A DNA stretch of 64,000 nucleotides from Pseudomonas putida (GCF_001976065.1 NZ_MNAH01000013.1:64142-128141); one strand, 5' to 3'; positions 49,943-59,018 are shown, counted from the first letter of the stretch. Notes: a model not told the origin generated them from the letters alone. Numbers and translations are program-made.

Positions 49943-51115
49943 TCAACCGCCACTCCCGTCGGCCGGGCCGATCAACAGGTGATCGCCTTCCTGCAGGCCG
50001 TCGAGGATCTGCACCCGCAGGCGATCACTGATGCCGGTGCGCACGTTGCGCTGTTCGATGCTGCCGTTCCTGGCCACCACTTGCGCGGTCTGGCTGTCGG
50101 CTTGCATACCGGCCTGCAGGGCGGCGATCGGCACGGTGAGGACGTTCTGCGCCTGATCGGCGACGAAAAATACCTGGGTGGTCATTTCTGCCATCAGCGC
50201 GTTGTCGGCGTTGTCGACGTCCAGCAGCACGGTGTACAGCACCACCCGCGCGCTGCCGCTTTTGCTCGAACTGGCGGGGCTGCCGCCGCCCAGGCTGGTC
50301 TGGTCCAGGGGCTTGGGCGGCACCGGCAGAATCTGCCGCACGGTGCTTTGCCAGCGCCTTGTGCCGCCGCTGAGGGTGGTGAACCAGGCGTTCATGCCGG
50401 GTTTGACGTGGCCGATGTCGGCTTCGGAGACCTCGGCCCATACGGTCATCGGCGACAGCTTGGCAATGCGCAGGATCAGCGGGGTCTGCTGCTGGGCATT
50501 GAGGGTCTGGCCTTCGCGGGCATCCAGTGCGACCACGGTGCCGGACATCGGCGCATAGATCCGCGTGTAGCCGAGCTCGGCCTGATCGCTGCGCAGGCTG
50601 GCCTGGGCCTGGCGAATCTGCGCCTGGAACATGTCGATGCGCGCCTGGGTGGCGCGCAGTTCGGCCCGGGCGGTCTGCACGTCTTCTTCACGGGTAGCGT
50701 TGCCGGCCTTGAGGTGTTGCTGGCGCTGGTATTTCTGCTGGGCAAGGTCGTGTTGCGCGCGTTGCTCCTGGAGCTGCGCCTTGAGGTTTTCGATGGAGAA
50801 GCGCCCGGCGTCGAGTTTGGCCTGTTGCGTGGAAGGGTCGATTTCCACCAGCAACTGGCCTTCCTTGACTACGTCACCGACTTCCACATGGATCTTTTGA
50901 ATCTGCCCGGACGCCTGGGCGCCGACGTCGACATAGCGCCTGGGTTGCAGGGTGCCCAAGGCCGTGACACTGCTTTCGATGTCGGCGCGGGTGACCTGCA
51001 CGGTGGTGAACTGGTCGCGCCCGGGGGGAATGAGCTGCCAGGCCGCGACGGCGATAACGGGGATCAGGCTGAGTGCTGCAAGCAGGGCGCGTCGGGTGTG
51101 ACGGGGACGTTTCAT
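49943..51115 (-). CDS. pvdR: Pyoverdine efflux adaptor PvdR
   Basis: A 390-aa periplasmic membrane-fusion (HlyD/MacA-type) protein linking PvdT to OpmQ. It has an N-terminal anchor (MKRPRHTRRALLAALSLIPV), a lipoyl half-motif (VDVGAQASGQIQKIHVEVGD), a coiled coil rich in Gln (LQEQRAQHDLAQQKYQRQQ), the second lipoyl half (GYTRIYAPMSGTVVALDARE) and a beta-barrel. I start at MKRPRH because an upstream ATG at 51163, though preceded by AAGGA, would have its ribosome site at the predicted transcription start. It is the first gene of the operon. Confidence 0.92.
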   Translation of the reverse strand: MKRPRHTRRALLAALSLIPVIAVAAWQLIPPGRDQFTTVQVTRADIESSVTALGTLQPRRYVDVGAQASGQIQKIHVEVGDVVKEGQLLVEIDPSTQQAKLDAGRFSIENLKAQLQEQRAQHDLAQQKYQRQQHLKAGNATREEDVQTARAELRATQARIDMFQAQIRQAQASLRSDQAELGYTRIYAPMSGTVVALDAREGQTLNAQQQTPLILRIAKLSPMTVWAEVSEADIGHVKPGMNAWFTTLSGGTRRWQSTVRQILPVPPKPLDQTSLGGGSPASSSKSGSARVVLYTVLLDVDNADNALMAEMTTQVFFVADQAQNVLTVPIAALQAGMQADSQTAQVVARNGSIEQRNVRTGISDRLRVQILDGLQEGDHLLIGPADGSGG

Positions 51116-51179
51116 GCAGGGTTCCAAAGCGGTTGAACATTGCCGTGGAGCCGGCAGGGACATGGAGCTGTCCTTGTAG

Positions 51180-51203
51180 ACGAAGGCCGCAGCAGGGAAT
51201 TTA
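51180..51203 (-). promoter_or_regulatory. PvdS box before pvdR-pvdT-opmQ
   Basis: On the minus strand TAAAT, 16 bases, CGT: exact consensus, 65 bases before the chosen pvdR start. Confidence 0.9.
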
Positions 51204-51286
51204 GTTCCGGACACGCGCCGTAACAGCTGAATTCAAAGCGCTGGACCCTGACTATTTGTCGGGCAAGACAAAGCATTACTTTAAAT

Positions 51287-51305
51287 CTATATGAGAATTA
51301 CTATA
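51287..51305. promoter_or_regulatory. Candidate Fur box before fpvI
   Basis: An AT-rich block with GAGAATTA matching the Fur consensus at 11 of 19 positions by eye, about 100 bases before the fpvI start. fpvI is Fur-controlled in P. aeruginosa, which supports the call. No PvdS box was seen for this gene. Confidence 0.45.
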
Positions 51306-51403
51306 AATTACACATCTCAAACTGCCACTATCGTGCCACTGCCTGTTTTTGTGGTCGAGTAGCGGGCTCAAGGACAGAAACCGCACCCGTGCGGACGGGA
51401 GTC

Positions 51404-51886
51404 ATGTTGGAAAACTACTATCGAGAGCTGGTGTGTTTCCTCAACGCCAAGCTCGGCAACCGCCAGGTCGCCGAAGATGTGGTGCATGACGCTTATCTGC
51501 GAGTGCTGGAGCGCTCCAGCGACACGCCGATCGAGCAGCCCCGGGCATTTCTCTATCGCACCGCCTTGAACCTGGTGATTGACGATCACCGGCGCAATGC
51601 GTTGCGCCAGGTCGAATCGCTGGAGGTGCTCGACAACGAAGAGCGCTATTTCAGCCCATCGCCCCTCAGCAGCCTCGATCACGGCCAGCGCCTGGACATG
51701 CTCCAGCGCGCCCTGGCGGAATTGCCGCGACTGTGCCGCGAGAGTTTCCTGCTGCGCAAGATCGAAGGCCTGTCGCACCCGCAGATCGCCGAACACCTGG
51801 GCATTTCCAAGGCATTGGTCGAAAAGCACATCGTCAATGCCATGAAGCATTGCCGGCTGCGGATGCGCCAATGGGATGCCCATTGA
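51404..51886 (+). CDS. fpvI: ECF sigma factor FpvI (FecI type)
   Basis: A 160-aa iron-starvation sigma factor that drives fpvA transcription when FpvA carries ferripyoverdine. Region 2 is ENYYRELVCFLNAKLGNRQ, then DAYLRVLER and PRAFLYRTALNLVIDDHRR; region 4 is LPRLCRESFLLRKIEGLSHP followed by the helix-turn-helix IAEHLGISKALVEKHIVNAM. The ATG has GGGAG upstream; an in-frame GTG five codons earlier is less likely. It lies between divergent pvdR and downstream pvdA, as in P. aeruginosa, but the adjacent anti-sigma gene fpvR found there is missing. Confidence 0.88.
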   Translation: MLENYYRELVCFLNAKLGNRQVAEDVVHDAYLRVLERSSDTPIEQPRAFLYRTALNLVIDDHRRNALRQVESLEVLDNEERYFSPSPLSSLDHGQRLDMLQRALAELPRLCRESFLLRKIEGLSHPQIAEHLGISKALVEKHIVNAMKHCRLRMRQWDAH

Positions 51887-51909
51887 TCTTTGCGTAAATC
51901 CGTTCTTGT

Positions 51910-51933
51910 TAAATTTTATTTCACTGTCCTCGT
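51910..51933 (+). promoter_or_regulatory. PvdS box before pvdA
   Basis: TAAAT, 16 bases, CGT: exact consensus, 97 bases before pvdA and just after the fpvI stop, so pvdA has its own PvdS promoter. Confidence 0.9.
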
Positions 51934-52030
51934 TCCTAATCAACAGACGACCTGCTGTCCTGCTCAAGGCCGGTCAGGTCACTTAGGCTTATTTCCCCGC
52001 CGCTCGGGGCTCATCCAGAGGACACTGGAA

Positions 52031-53365
52031 ATGACACAGGCAATTGCATCGCCCATCGTTCACGACCTGATCGGCGTTGGTTTCGGCCCTTCGAACCTGG
52101 CGTTGGCCATCGCCCTGCAGGAGCGCGGGCCGACCCAGGGCGAGCTGGATGTACTGTTTCTCGACAAGCAGGCCAGCTACAGCTGGCATGGCAACACCCT
52201 GTCGACCCAGAGCGAGCTGCAGATTTCCTTCCTCAAGGACCTGGTGACCCTGCGCAACCCGACCAGCCCTTATTCGTTCGTCAATTACCTCAAGGCCCAC
52301 GGGCGCCTGGTGGATTTCATCAACCTGGGCACTTTTTATCCGTGCCGCATGGAGTACAACGACTACCTGCGCTGGGTCGCCGCGCAATTCGAGAATCAGA
52401 GCCGTTACGGCGAAGAGGTGCTGACCATCGAACCGGTGCTGCACAACCAGCAGGTTGAAGCACTGCGGGTGATTTCCCGCGACAGCGCGGGCCATCAACA
52501 TGTGCGCACCACCCGTTCGGTGGTGGTCAGCACCGGCGGCACGCCGCGTATTCCCGAGGCGTTCAAGGCGCTCAAGGGCGACCCTCGCGTGTTCCACCAT
52601 TCGCAGTACCTGGCGCAAATGGCCAAGCAGCCATGCGTGAACAACCAGCCGATGAGCATCGCGATCATCGGTGGCGGGCAGAGCGCGGCGGAAGCTTTCA
52701 TCGATCTCAATGACAGCTTCCCGTCGGTGCAGGTCGACATGATCCTGCGCGGCTCGGCCCTGAAGCCGGCGGACGACAGCCCGTTCGTCAACGAAGTGTT
52801 CTCGCCGGAGTTCACCGACCTGGTGTTCCAGCAGGCGAGCAGCGAACGTGAGCGCCTGGTCAACGAATACCACAACACCAACTATTCGGTGGTGGACATC
52901 GACCTGATCGAACGCATCTACGGGATTTTCTACCGGCAGAAAGTCTCGGGCATCGCTCGCCATGCGTTCCGGACCCTGACCACTATTGAAAAAGCCAGCG
53001 CCACCGAGCGTGGCATCGAACTGGCGGTGCGCAACAATGCCACAGGCGTTGTCACGGTCCGTCACTACGACGCCGTGGTGCTGGCCACCGGTTACGAGCG
53101 GCAGATGCACCGCAAGCTGCTGGCCCCGCTGGAACAGTACCTGGGTGATTTCGAGGTGGATCGCAACTACAAGTTGATCACCGATGAGCGCTGCAAGGCC
53201 GGCATCTACATGCAGGGCTTCTGCCAGGCCAGCCATGGCTTGAGCGATACCTTGCTGTCGATCCTGCCGATTCGTGCGGACGAGATCGCCGGATCGCTGT
53301 ATGACCATGGCAGCAATCGTGGACATCGTTCGATGGTGGATCTGTTGCTGGCAGCTGCCAGCTAA
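52031..53365 (+). CDS. pvdA: L-ornithine N5-monooxygenase PvdA
   Basis: A 444-aa flavoenzyme that hydroxylates ornithine on N5 using FAD and NADPH, supplying the two OH-Orn residues of the predicted peptide. FAD-binding GVGFGPSNLALAIAL lies near residue 16, the NADPH motif IIGGGQSAAEAFIDL near 214, and the C-terminal family motif AVVLATGYERQ near 352. The ATG has GAGGA upstream; the ORF extends 47 codons upstream through the PvdS box, which cannot be coding. It is cytoplasmic, the last pvd gene in the window, and is followed by a REP pair rather than by pvdF or an acetyltransferase. Confidence 0.95.
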   Translation: MTQAIASPIVHDLIGVGFGPSNLALAIALQERGPTQGELDVLFLDKQASYSWHGNTLSTQSELQISFLKDLVTLRNPTSPYSFVNYLKAHGRLVDFINLGTFYPCRMEYNDYLRWVAAQFENQSRYGEEVLTIEPVLHNQQVEALRVISRDSAGHQHVRTTRSVVVSTGGTPRIPEAFKALKGDPRVFHHSQYLAQMAKQPCVNNQPMSIAIIGGGQSAAEAFIDLNDSFPSVQVDMILRGSALKPADDSPFVNEVFSPEFTDLVFQQASSERERLVNEYHNTNYSVVDIDLIERIYGIFYRQKVSGIARHAFRTLTTIEKASATERGIELAVRNNATGVVTVRHYDAVVLATGYERQMHRKLLAPLEQYLGDFEVDRNYKLITDERCKAGIYMQGFCQASHGLSDTLLSILPIRADEIAGSLYDHGSNRGHRSMVDLLLAAAS

Positions 53366-53389
53366 GATCTTCGGCGGCGGTGAGGCCGC

Positions 53390-53463
53390 CATCGCCAGCA
53401 GGCTGGCTCCCACATTTGATCTGTGATCGCAGGGCTACTGTGGGAGCCAGCCTGCTGGCGATG
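53390..53463. repeat. REP-type inverted repeat pair (CAGCAGGCTGG variant)
   Basis: CATCGCCAGCAGGCTGGCTC and its inverted copy separated by about 30 bases, closing the pyoverdine island. The remaining 275-base gap up to the next gene shows no other feature that I can support. Confidence 0.85.
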
Positions 53464-53640
53464 AGGCGCTGAAGACCACCACGACTCTTAAATCCCGAAC
53501 CCTTCCCGAAGAACCGCGCAATTGCCGCAACGTATCACCAGCGTCGGACTAAGCGGGCAGTATTTCGGATTTTTCCTACAGAACGCGATCCGGGACTTCC
53601 GTAGCCTTCCCCCCTCACTAATCTGACCCGGGGGGCCACG

Positions 53641-54054
53641 TTGCCCAACAAGTCCTTACGCATCCTGATCGCTGACAAACAACACTTCAACCGGATGAAA
53701 ATCGAGCGGCTGTTCAACCAGCTCGGTTATTTTCGGGTGGCGCCGGTGCACAGTCTCGAAGAGCTGCTGAACCTGGTCGAGTATGGTTGTGAGCCATTCG
53801 ACCTGCTGGTCATCAATGCCAGCATGGCCGACGGCAAGCTCAACCTGCTGGATTTCTGTCTCGACAACAGGCAGGTGGCGCGCGCGCTGATATTCGACGG
53901 TCAGTGCGCGCAACTCCCCGCCATTGCGGCAAGTGAAAGGCACAAGGTACAGGTCAGCCACGCCATGCTGCCGGACCTGGCAACGATCCAGAGGTTGATG
54001 GCGCACATCGATCGATCGCTACCGCTCGTCGCAACTGTCATTTCTGTCAGGTAG
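53641..54054 (+). CDS. Degenerate stand-alone receiver domain
   Basis: A 137-aa protein shaped like a CheY receiver (SLRILIADKQHFNRMKIERL, then FDLLVINASMADGKLNLLDF) but lacking key residues: the acidic pair is reduced to Asp12 with Lys13, and the phospho-accepting Asp is Asn59 in LLVINAS. No output domain follows. It is therefore unlikely to be phosphorylated in the usual way and may bind partners constitutively. The best-supported start is TTG; an internal ATG at 53695 would cut the first strand. It lies 110 bases before a LuxR-type response regulator and a hybrid kinase, probably as part of the same signalling locus. Confidence 0.7.
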   Translation: MPNKSLRILIADKQHFNRMKIERLFNQLGYFRVAPVHSLEELLNLVEYGCEPFDLLVINASMADGKLNLLDFCLDNRQVARALIFDGQCAQLPAIAASERHKVQVSHAMLPDLATIQRLMAHIDRSLPLVATVISVR

Positions 54055-54164
54055 TACGATCGGATTTTGCGTGCAAGAGTCTATGCGCAGCTACTGTGTC
54101 CAGTCCGGGTTTTGCCCAAGGGCCGTCAGTGTCCGAAAGTCGTGTTAATGCATAGGGAGTTGCC

Positions 54165-54791
54165 ATGAAGGCAGCGTTGGTTGTGGACGATCATCCGGTG
54201 ATTCGCGGTGCAGTCAAAATCGTACTCAAGCTGGAAGGATACAAGCGCATCCACGAGGCGGCCTGCGGTAACGAAGTGTTGCCGATGATCCGCGAGCATC
54301 AACCTGAACTGGTGGTGCTGGACCTCAACTTGCCGTCGCTCGATGGCCTGGATGTCCTGGCACGGATCCAGATGGAGGAGGTGCATTGCCGCGTGGTGGT
54401 GTTTACGGCGCAGGAACCGGCATTTTTCCAGGATCGTTGCATGCGTGCCGGTGCCGTGGCCTACGTCGCCAAGACCAACGATCTGCAGCATTTGCACAAG
54501 GCCGTGCACGCCGTGATGGCCGGTTACACCTATTTCACCCGATTGTCCTCCAGCTCAGTGTCCTTGAGCCAGGCGCAACGCACTGAAAAACAGATGATCG
54601 ACAGGCTTTCGGATCGCGAACTGTCGATTTTCCAGCATCTGGCCCGGGGCACGAGCAACAAGGCAATCGCCGAAATCATGCACCTGAGCCACAAGACCGT
54701 CAGTACCTACAAAACCCGGTTGACTGAGAAACTCAACGTGGAGTCGTCGGTGCATCTGAGGGATCTTGCCCAACGTCATCACTTGATCTGA
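54165..54791 (+). CDS. LuxR-type response regulator (BvgA/EvgA/RocA-like)
   Basis: A 208-aa response regulator with an intact receiver (Asp8, Asp9, phospho-Asp53 in VVLDLNLPS, Thr81, Lys103) and a NarL/LuxR helix-turn-helix at about 145-205 (LSDRELSIFQHLARGTSNKA, IAEIMHLSHKTVSTYKTRLT). AGGGAG precedes the ATG. The hybrid kinase ATG follows its TGA directly, so the two form a cognate pair in one operon. Proteins of this type in P. aeruginosa (RocA1) and Bordetella (BvgA) control adhesion or fimbrial genes; the target here is unknown. Confidence 0.9.
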   Translation: MKAALVVDDHPVIRGAVKIVLKLEGYKRIHEAACGNEVLPMIREHQPELVVLDLNLPSLDGLDVLARIQMEEVHCRVVVFTAQEPAFFQDRCMRAGAVAYVAKTNDLQHLHKAVHAVMAGYTYFTRLSSSSVSLSQAQRTEKQMIDRLSDRELSIFQHLARGTSNKAIAEIMHLSHKTVSTYKTRLTEKLNVESSVHLRDLAQRHHLI

Positions 54792-57700
54792 ATGAACGCC
54801 CTTCGATACCTGCTGTTGGCCCTTTGCCTGGGGGTATCGAGTGTCTGTGCGCAACCGCAAACATTGACCTTGCTGGGCCGTTCCAGCGTGGAAGGTCAAG
54901 TGCTGCGGTTGTCGTCAGCCGACGCGCGTTGGTTGCAGCAAAAAGGCCGTTTGGTGCTCGCCGTTTCAGCCCCGGATTATCCGCCTTTCGACATCACCAC
55001 CGATCACACGCTCGAGGGGGTAACAGCCGACTACGCCGATCTGCTCCGGCAGCTACTGCAAGTGGAGATCGAAGTCCGGCGTTATTCATCACGCGAAGAC
55101 GCCGTTCGGGCCGTCAAACAAGGGGTGGCGGACCTGCTGGGAACGTCCAACAGCTACGAGTCCCAGGACCCGCAATTACAGATGTCCCGCGCCTATGCGG
55201 TGGATCAGCCGGTATTGGTGACGCGCGTTGATTCGCCCCAGGTGCTGGACCCTGCGCTGGCCGGCAAGCGCCTGGCCATGCTCTACCACTACTTGCCTGA
55301 ACACAGCGTGCAGCGGTTCTATCCCGAGGCCCAGGTGCAGCTTTTCCCTTCGACACTGGCGGCGGTCGGGGCTGTCGCCTTCGGCCAGGCGGACGTCTAC
55401 CTGGGTGATGCGATCAGCGCCCATTACCTGATCAGCAAAAACTACCTGAACAACGTTCAGCTGGCTGACTTCTCGCCCATGGAGTCCGGGCGTTTCGCCT
55501 TTGCCATGGCCCGCGACAACCCGGCGCTGCTGCGTATCGTCAACAAGTCCCTGGCAGCGATAACGGCCAATGAGCAGATGAACATCCAGCGCCGCTGGGG
55601 GGCGAGCGGGGTGTCCATGCCGGGCGCGCAGTCACTGCAATTGAGTGAGGCCGAGCAGCGTTGGCTCGACCGGCACCCGCGCGTGAGCGTGGCCATCAAC
55701 GAGAACATTCCGCCCATCACCTTCATGGACAGTGAGGGCAGGTTTCGCGGTATCGGTGTCGACGTGTTGGCGAAAATCAGCCTGCGCACCGGCTTGCAAT
55801 TCGACATCCGCGCCATGCCGTCAGTGGCGCAGATGGTGCAAGCGATCAAGAGCGGCGAGGTCGATGTGCTGGCCGGTATCGGCCTGAGTTCCCTGCGTGA
55901 GGATGACTTGCTGTTTACCCGGGCGTTCCTGACCAGCCCTTCGGTTCTGGTGACGCGCCTGGCGCCGGACAGCCCCCGGACCCTGGATGACCTGGCCGGA
56001 GAAACCCTGGCGCTGACCCAGGGCAATATTGCCGGCGAGTTCATTCGCCAACACTTTCCGCTGATCCGTTGTGTGGATGCGCCCCTGTCGGCCGATGCCA
56101 TGGAAATGGTCGCCCAAGGGAAGGCACAAGGCGCCATCAACTCGTTGATCAGCGCCCGTTACCTGATATCCCGGCAGTACCGTGATCGCCTCCAGGTCAC
56201 CAGCACGGTGGGCACCGATCCCGCGCGCAGCACCCTGGCGACCGGTCGCGAGGCCACCGAGTTGCATTCGATCCTGGACAAGGCCTTGCTCAGCATCCCC
56301 CCGGAAGAAATCGACGAGCTGATCATGCCTTGGCGTAATGACCTGATGGTGGAGCAGAGCTATTGGCTACGGCATCGCCAGAGCATTTTCCAGGCGTTCG
56401 CGGCGGCCGGCGCCTTGCTGCTGCTTGCCCTGGCCTGGATCGCCTGGCAGCGCTGGCAGATTCGCCAGCGCCAGCAATGGCTGGCCCGACTGCAGGAGGC
56501 CAAGGATGCTGCCGACGATGCCAACCGGGCCAAGACCACCTTCCTGGCCACCATGAGCCATGAGATCCGCACGCCGATGAATGCCTTGATCGGCATGCTT
56601 GAACTGGCGCTCAAAAGCGCCGATGAGGGCATAACCGATCGCGCGGCCATCGAGGTCGCGTCAAATGCCGGGCAACAGTTGCTGGCCCTGATCGGCGATA
56701 TCCTGGACATTGCCCGTATCGAGTCCGGGCAGTTGTCGTTGACGCCGGAGCGGGCCAATCTGCAGGCGCTGGTGGTATCGGTGTGCCGGGTCTTCGAAGG
56801 CCTGGCCCGGCAGAAGAACCTGCAGTGGCGGGTCGAACTGGACGAACACAGCGACCGCGATGTGTTGATCGATCCCACGCGGTTCAAGCAGGTGCTGTCC
56901 AACCTGTTGAGCAACGCCATCAAGTTCACCCACAAAGGCGAGGTCAGCCTGAGGTTGCAGGTCGTGCCCGCTTCGGCGGACCGTCTTGCGGTGAGTGTGT
57001 GTATCGAGGACAGCGGCAGCGGCATCAGCGCCTTTGACCAGCAACGCCTGTTCAGCCCGTTCGTGCAGGCCGGTCATCATCAGGCGTCAGGCCGACAGGG
57101 TTCCGGCCTGGGGCTGGTGATCAGCCGCACGCTGTGCGAAATGATGGGTGGGCGCTTGCAACTCGTCAGCGTCCTGGGGCGCGGCACCCGGTTGGACATC
57201 GACCTTGAACTGGTGGCTTTGCGTACGTTGCCCGCCACTGAAATGGTGTCGGGCGAATCGCCGGCAAGGACCCGGCCCTTGACGATTCTGGTGGTGGACG
57301 ATTACCCGGCCAACCGGTTGCTGCTGTCGCGGCAACTGAGTTACCTGGGGCACCGGGTTTTGCTCGCAGAAGATGGCCAGCAAGGTTTCGAGCAATGGCG
57401 GGAACATGCCTGCGATCTGGTCGTCACCGACTGCAACATGCCGGTGGTCAGCGGCTATGAACTGGCGGGTGCGATCCGCGATGAGGAGCGCTTCCAGGTG
57501 GGACAGCCGACGGTGATCCTGGGCTTCACCGCCAACGCGCAACCTGAGGAAAAAATCCGTTGTATCGAAGCGGGCATGGACGATTGTCTGTTCAAGCCCA
57601 TTCGACTGGTCGACCTGAGCGCCTGGTTGGCCACGCGTTTTTCCAGCGAATCGCCAGGTGCGAGCGAAGCGCCTTCCGGTGCCGAAATCGATGTAAGCGG

Positions 57701-58013
57701 GTTGCAACGCTACACAGGGGCCGACAGTGAACTCATCATTCAATTGTTGCATGACCTGGCCGTGAGCAACCGCGAGGATAGCGAACGCCTGCGGCAAGAA
57801 CATGCCAGTGGTAACTACTATGGCTTGAAGGACCTGGCGCACCGTATCAAGGGAGGCGCGCAGATGGTCAGGGCGCAGGCGCTGGTGGCGAGTTGCGAAC
57901 AACTGGAGCGCGCCTGTGGCGAGGGCGATCCCTCACTGATCGACGCCGCCGTCGATCAGTTGCACCAAGCCATGGCGCGGCTGGACACTGTCTTGAGCCG
58001 GGCCGAGGCTTGA
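54792..58013 (+). CDS. Hybrid sensor histidine kinase (BvgS/EvgS/RocS-like)
   Basis: A 1073-aa membrane phosphorelay kinase. A signal peptide is followed by two periplasmic solute-binding domains (~45-265 with VLAVSAPDYPPFDITTDHTL; ~285-510 with VSVAINENIPPITFMDSEGR) and one membrane helix near 534-553. Then come the histidine kinase core (ATMSHEIRTPMN, His590; GSGLGLVISRTL), a receiver (VVTDCNMPVV, Asp880; FKP loop) and a C-terminal Hpt domain (DLAHRIKGGAQM, His1017). All phosphorelay residues appear intact. No PAS domain is obvious between membrane and kinase. The ligand is unknown. It pairs with the LuxR-type regulator upstream. Confidence 0.92.
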   Translation: MNALRYLLLALCLGVSSVCAQPQTLTLLGRSSVEGQVLRLSSADARWLQQKGRLVLAVSAPDYPPFDITTDHTLEGVTADYADLLRQLLQVEIEVRRYSSREDAVRAVKQGVADLLGTSNSYESQDPQLQMSRAYAVDQPVLVTRVDSPQVLDPALAGKRLAMLYHYLPEHSVQRFYPEAQVQLFPSTLAAVGAVAFGQADVYLGDAISAHYLISKNYLNNVQLADFSPMESGRFAFAMARDNPALLRIVNKSLAAITANEQMNIQRRWGASGVSMPGAQSLQLSEAEQRWLDRHPRVSVAINENIPPITFMDSEGRFRGIGVDVLAKISLRTGLQFDIRAMPSVAQMVQAIKSGEVDVLAGIGLSSLREDDLLFTRAFLTSPSVLVTRLAPDSPRTLDDLAGETLALTQGNIAGEFIRQHFPLIRCVDAPLSADAMEMVAQGKAQGAINSLISARYLISRQYRDRLQVTSTVGTDPARSTLATGREATELHSILDKALLSIPPEEIDELIMPWRNDLMVEQSYWLRHRQSIFQAFAAAGALLLLALAWIAWQRWQIRQRQQWLARLQEAKDAADDANRAKTTFLATMSHEIRTPMNALIGMLELALKSADEGITDRAAIEVASNAGQQLLALIGDILDIARIESGQLSLTPERANLQALVVSVCRVFEGLARQKNLQWRVELDEHSDRDVLIDPTRFKQVLSNLLSNAIKFTHKGEVSLRLQVVPASADRLAVSVCIEDSGSGISAFDQQRLFSPFVQAGHHQASGRQGSGLGLVISRTLCEMMGGRLQLVSVLGRGTRLDIDLELVALRTLPATEMVSGESPARTRPLTILVVDDYPANRLLLSRQLSYLGHRVLLAEDGQQGFEQWREHACDLVVTDCNMPVVSGYELAGAIRDEERFQVGQPTVILGFTANAQPEEKIRCIEAGMDDCLFKPIRLVDLSAWLATRFSSESPGASEAPSGAEIDVSGLQRYTGADSELIIQLLHDLAVSNREDSERLRQEHASGNYYGLKDLAHRIKGGAQMVRAQALVASCEQLERACGEGDPSLIDAAVDQLHQAMARLDTVLSRAEA

Positions 58014-58033
58014 GCCCGGCGGCTTAATCCCAG

Positions 58034-58079
58034 GTCGGCGCCAGGCCATTGGGACTGGTCAGGCGATGGCCTGGCCGAC
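58034..58079. repeat. Long imperfect hairpin after the hybrid kinase
   Basis: GTCGGCGCCAGGCCAT pairs with ATGGCCTGGCCGAC with a two-base bulge across a 16-base loop. It lies between the convergent kinase and LysR genes. It may be a terminator, though the following T-run is short, or a solitary repeat. Confidence 0.55.
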
Positions 58080-58109
58080 GTCGGCTTCGTTTTTCAGATT
58101 CCGCTGCTT

Positions 58110-59018
58110 TCAGGCAATATCACTACGGCTGAACTCCTCGCCAAGAAAGTCGATCAAGCTGCGCACCGACGGCAGCAGGCCTCGGCGCGACGGAAAGATC
58201 GCGTGGATGACGCCACTCCTTGGCGCCCAGCCCGGCACCAGTTCGACCAACTGGCCAGCGGCAATCTCATCGCGCACCACCACACTGGGCAGGTGGACGA
58301 TCCCGATGCCGGCCACCGCCGCGTGACGCAAGGCCAACAGGTCATCGGTGACCATTCGCGGCGCGTGCCTGATCAACGCACTGCTGCCATCGCCTGCGAA
58401 CAATTCCCACTGGTACTCGCGTTGTGCCGACCCCCAGTGCAGGCTCGGCAAACCACTGAGGTCGGCCGGGGAGGCGGGGGTCGACAGGCGCGGCAAAAAG
58501 GTCGGGCTGCCCACCACGCTCTGGGTACTGTTGCCCAGCACCTTCATCACCATGTCGGTGTCTTCCAGCGGCGGAAAACGCACACGCAAGGCGATGTCGA
58601 AACCTTCGTGGATCAGGTCGACCCGGCGGTTGGTGCTCTCGATGAACAACTCCACCAGCGGATATTTGAGCAAGTAGCGGGTCAGCATCGGCCCGACCCA
58701 GGAGTTGAGCAGCGCCGTCGGACAACTGATGCGCACCACACCCTGGGGCTCGGAGCGGTTACGTTCGATCAGCTCGGCGGCGCTTTCCGCCTCCACCCGC
58801 ATCGCCAGGCAACGCTGGTAATACGCCTGGCCGATTTCCGTCAGCGAACAATGCCGACTGCTGCGGTGCAGCAAGCGTACGCCGAGGCGTTCCTCGAGTT
58901 CGGCAATGCGTCGGCTGAGCTTGGACTTGGGCATGTCCAGGGCCCGCCCAGCCGCCGCGAAACCCTGATGCTCCACCACTTGGGTGAAGTAATAGAGGGT
59001 GTTGAGGTCTTCCACCAT
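58110..59018 (-). CDS. LysR-family transcriptional regulator
   Basis: A 302-aa regulator with an N-terminal winged HTH (NTLYYFTQVVEHQGFAAAGR, then ALDMPKSKLSRRIAELEERL) and a substrate-binding domain (GVVRISCPTALLNSWVGPML, LIHEGFDIALRVRFPPLEDT). It is divergent from the pirin gene with about 105 bases between starts, the usual position for a LysR regulator of its neighbour. Similar regulators paired with pirin are common in Pseudomonas. The inducer is unknown. Confidence 0.9.
   Translation of the reverse strand: MVEDLNTLYYFTQVVEHQGFAAAGRALDMPKSKLSRRIAELEERLGVRLLHRSSRHCSLTEIGQAYYQRCLAMRVEAESAAELIERNRSEPQGVVRISCPTALLNSWVGPMLTRYLLKYPLVELFIESTNRRVDLIHEGFDIALRVRFPPLEDTDMVMKVLGNSTQSVVGSPTFLPRLSTPASPADLSGLPSLHWGSAQREYQWELFAGDGSSALIRHAPRMVTDDLLALRHAAVAGIGIVHLPSVVVRDEIAAGQLVELVPGWAPRSGVIHAIFPSRRGLLPSVRSLIDFLGEEFSRSDIA

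Noticed and set aside
47834..51136. A 1100-aa plus-strand open frame across pvdT and pvdR
   Set aside because: Antisense shadow: His/Asp/Gly-rich with no domain. The minus-strand pvdR-pvdT-opmQ operon is unambiguous.
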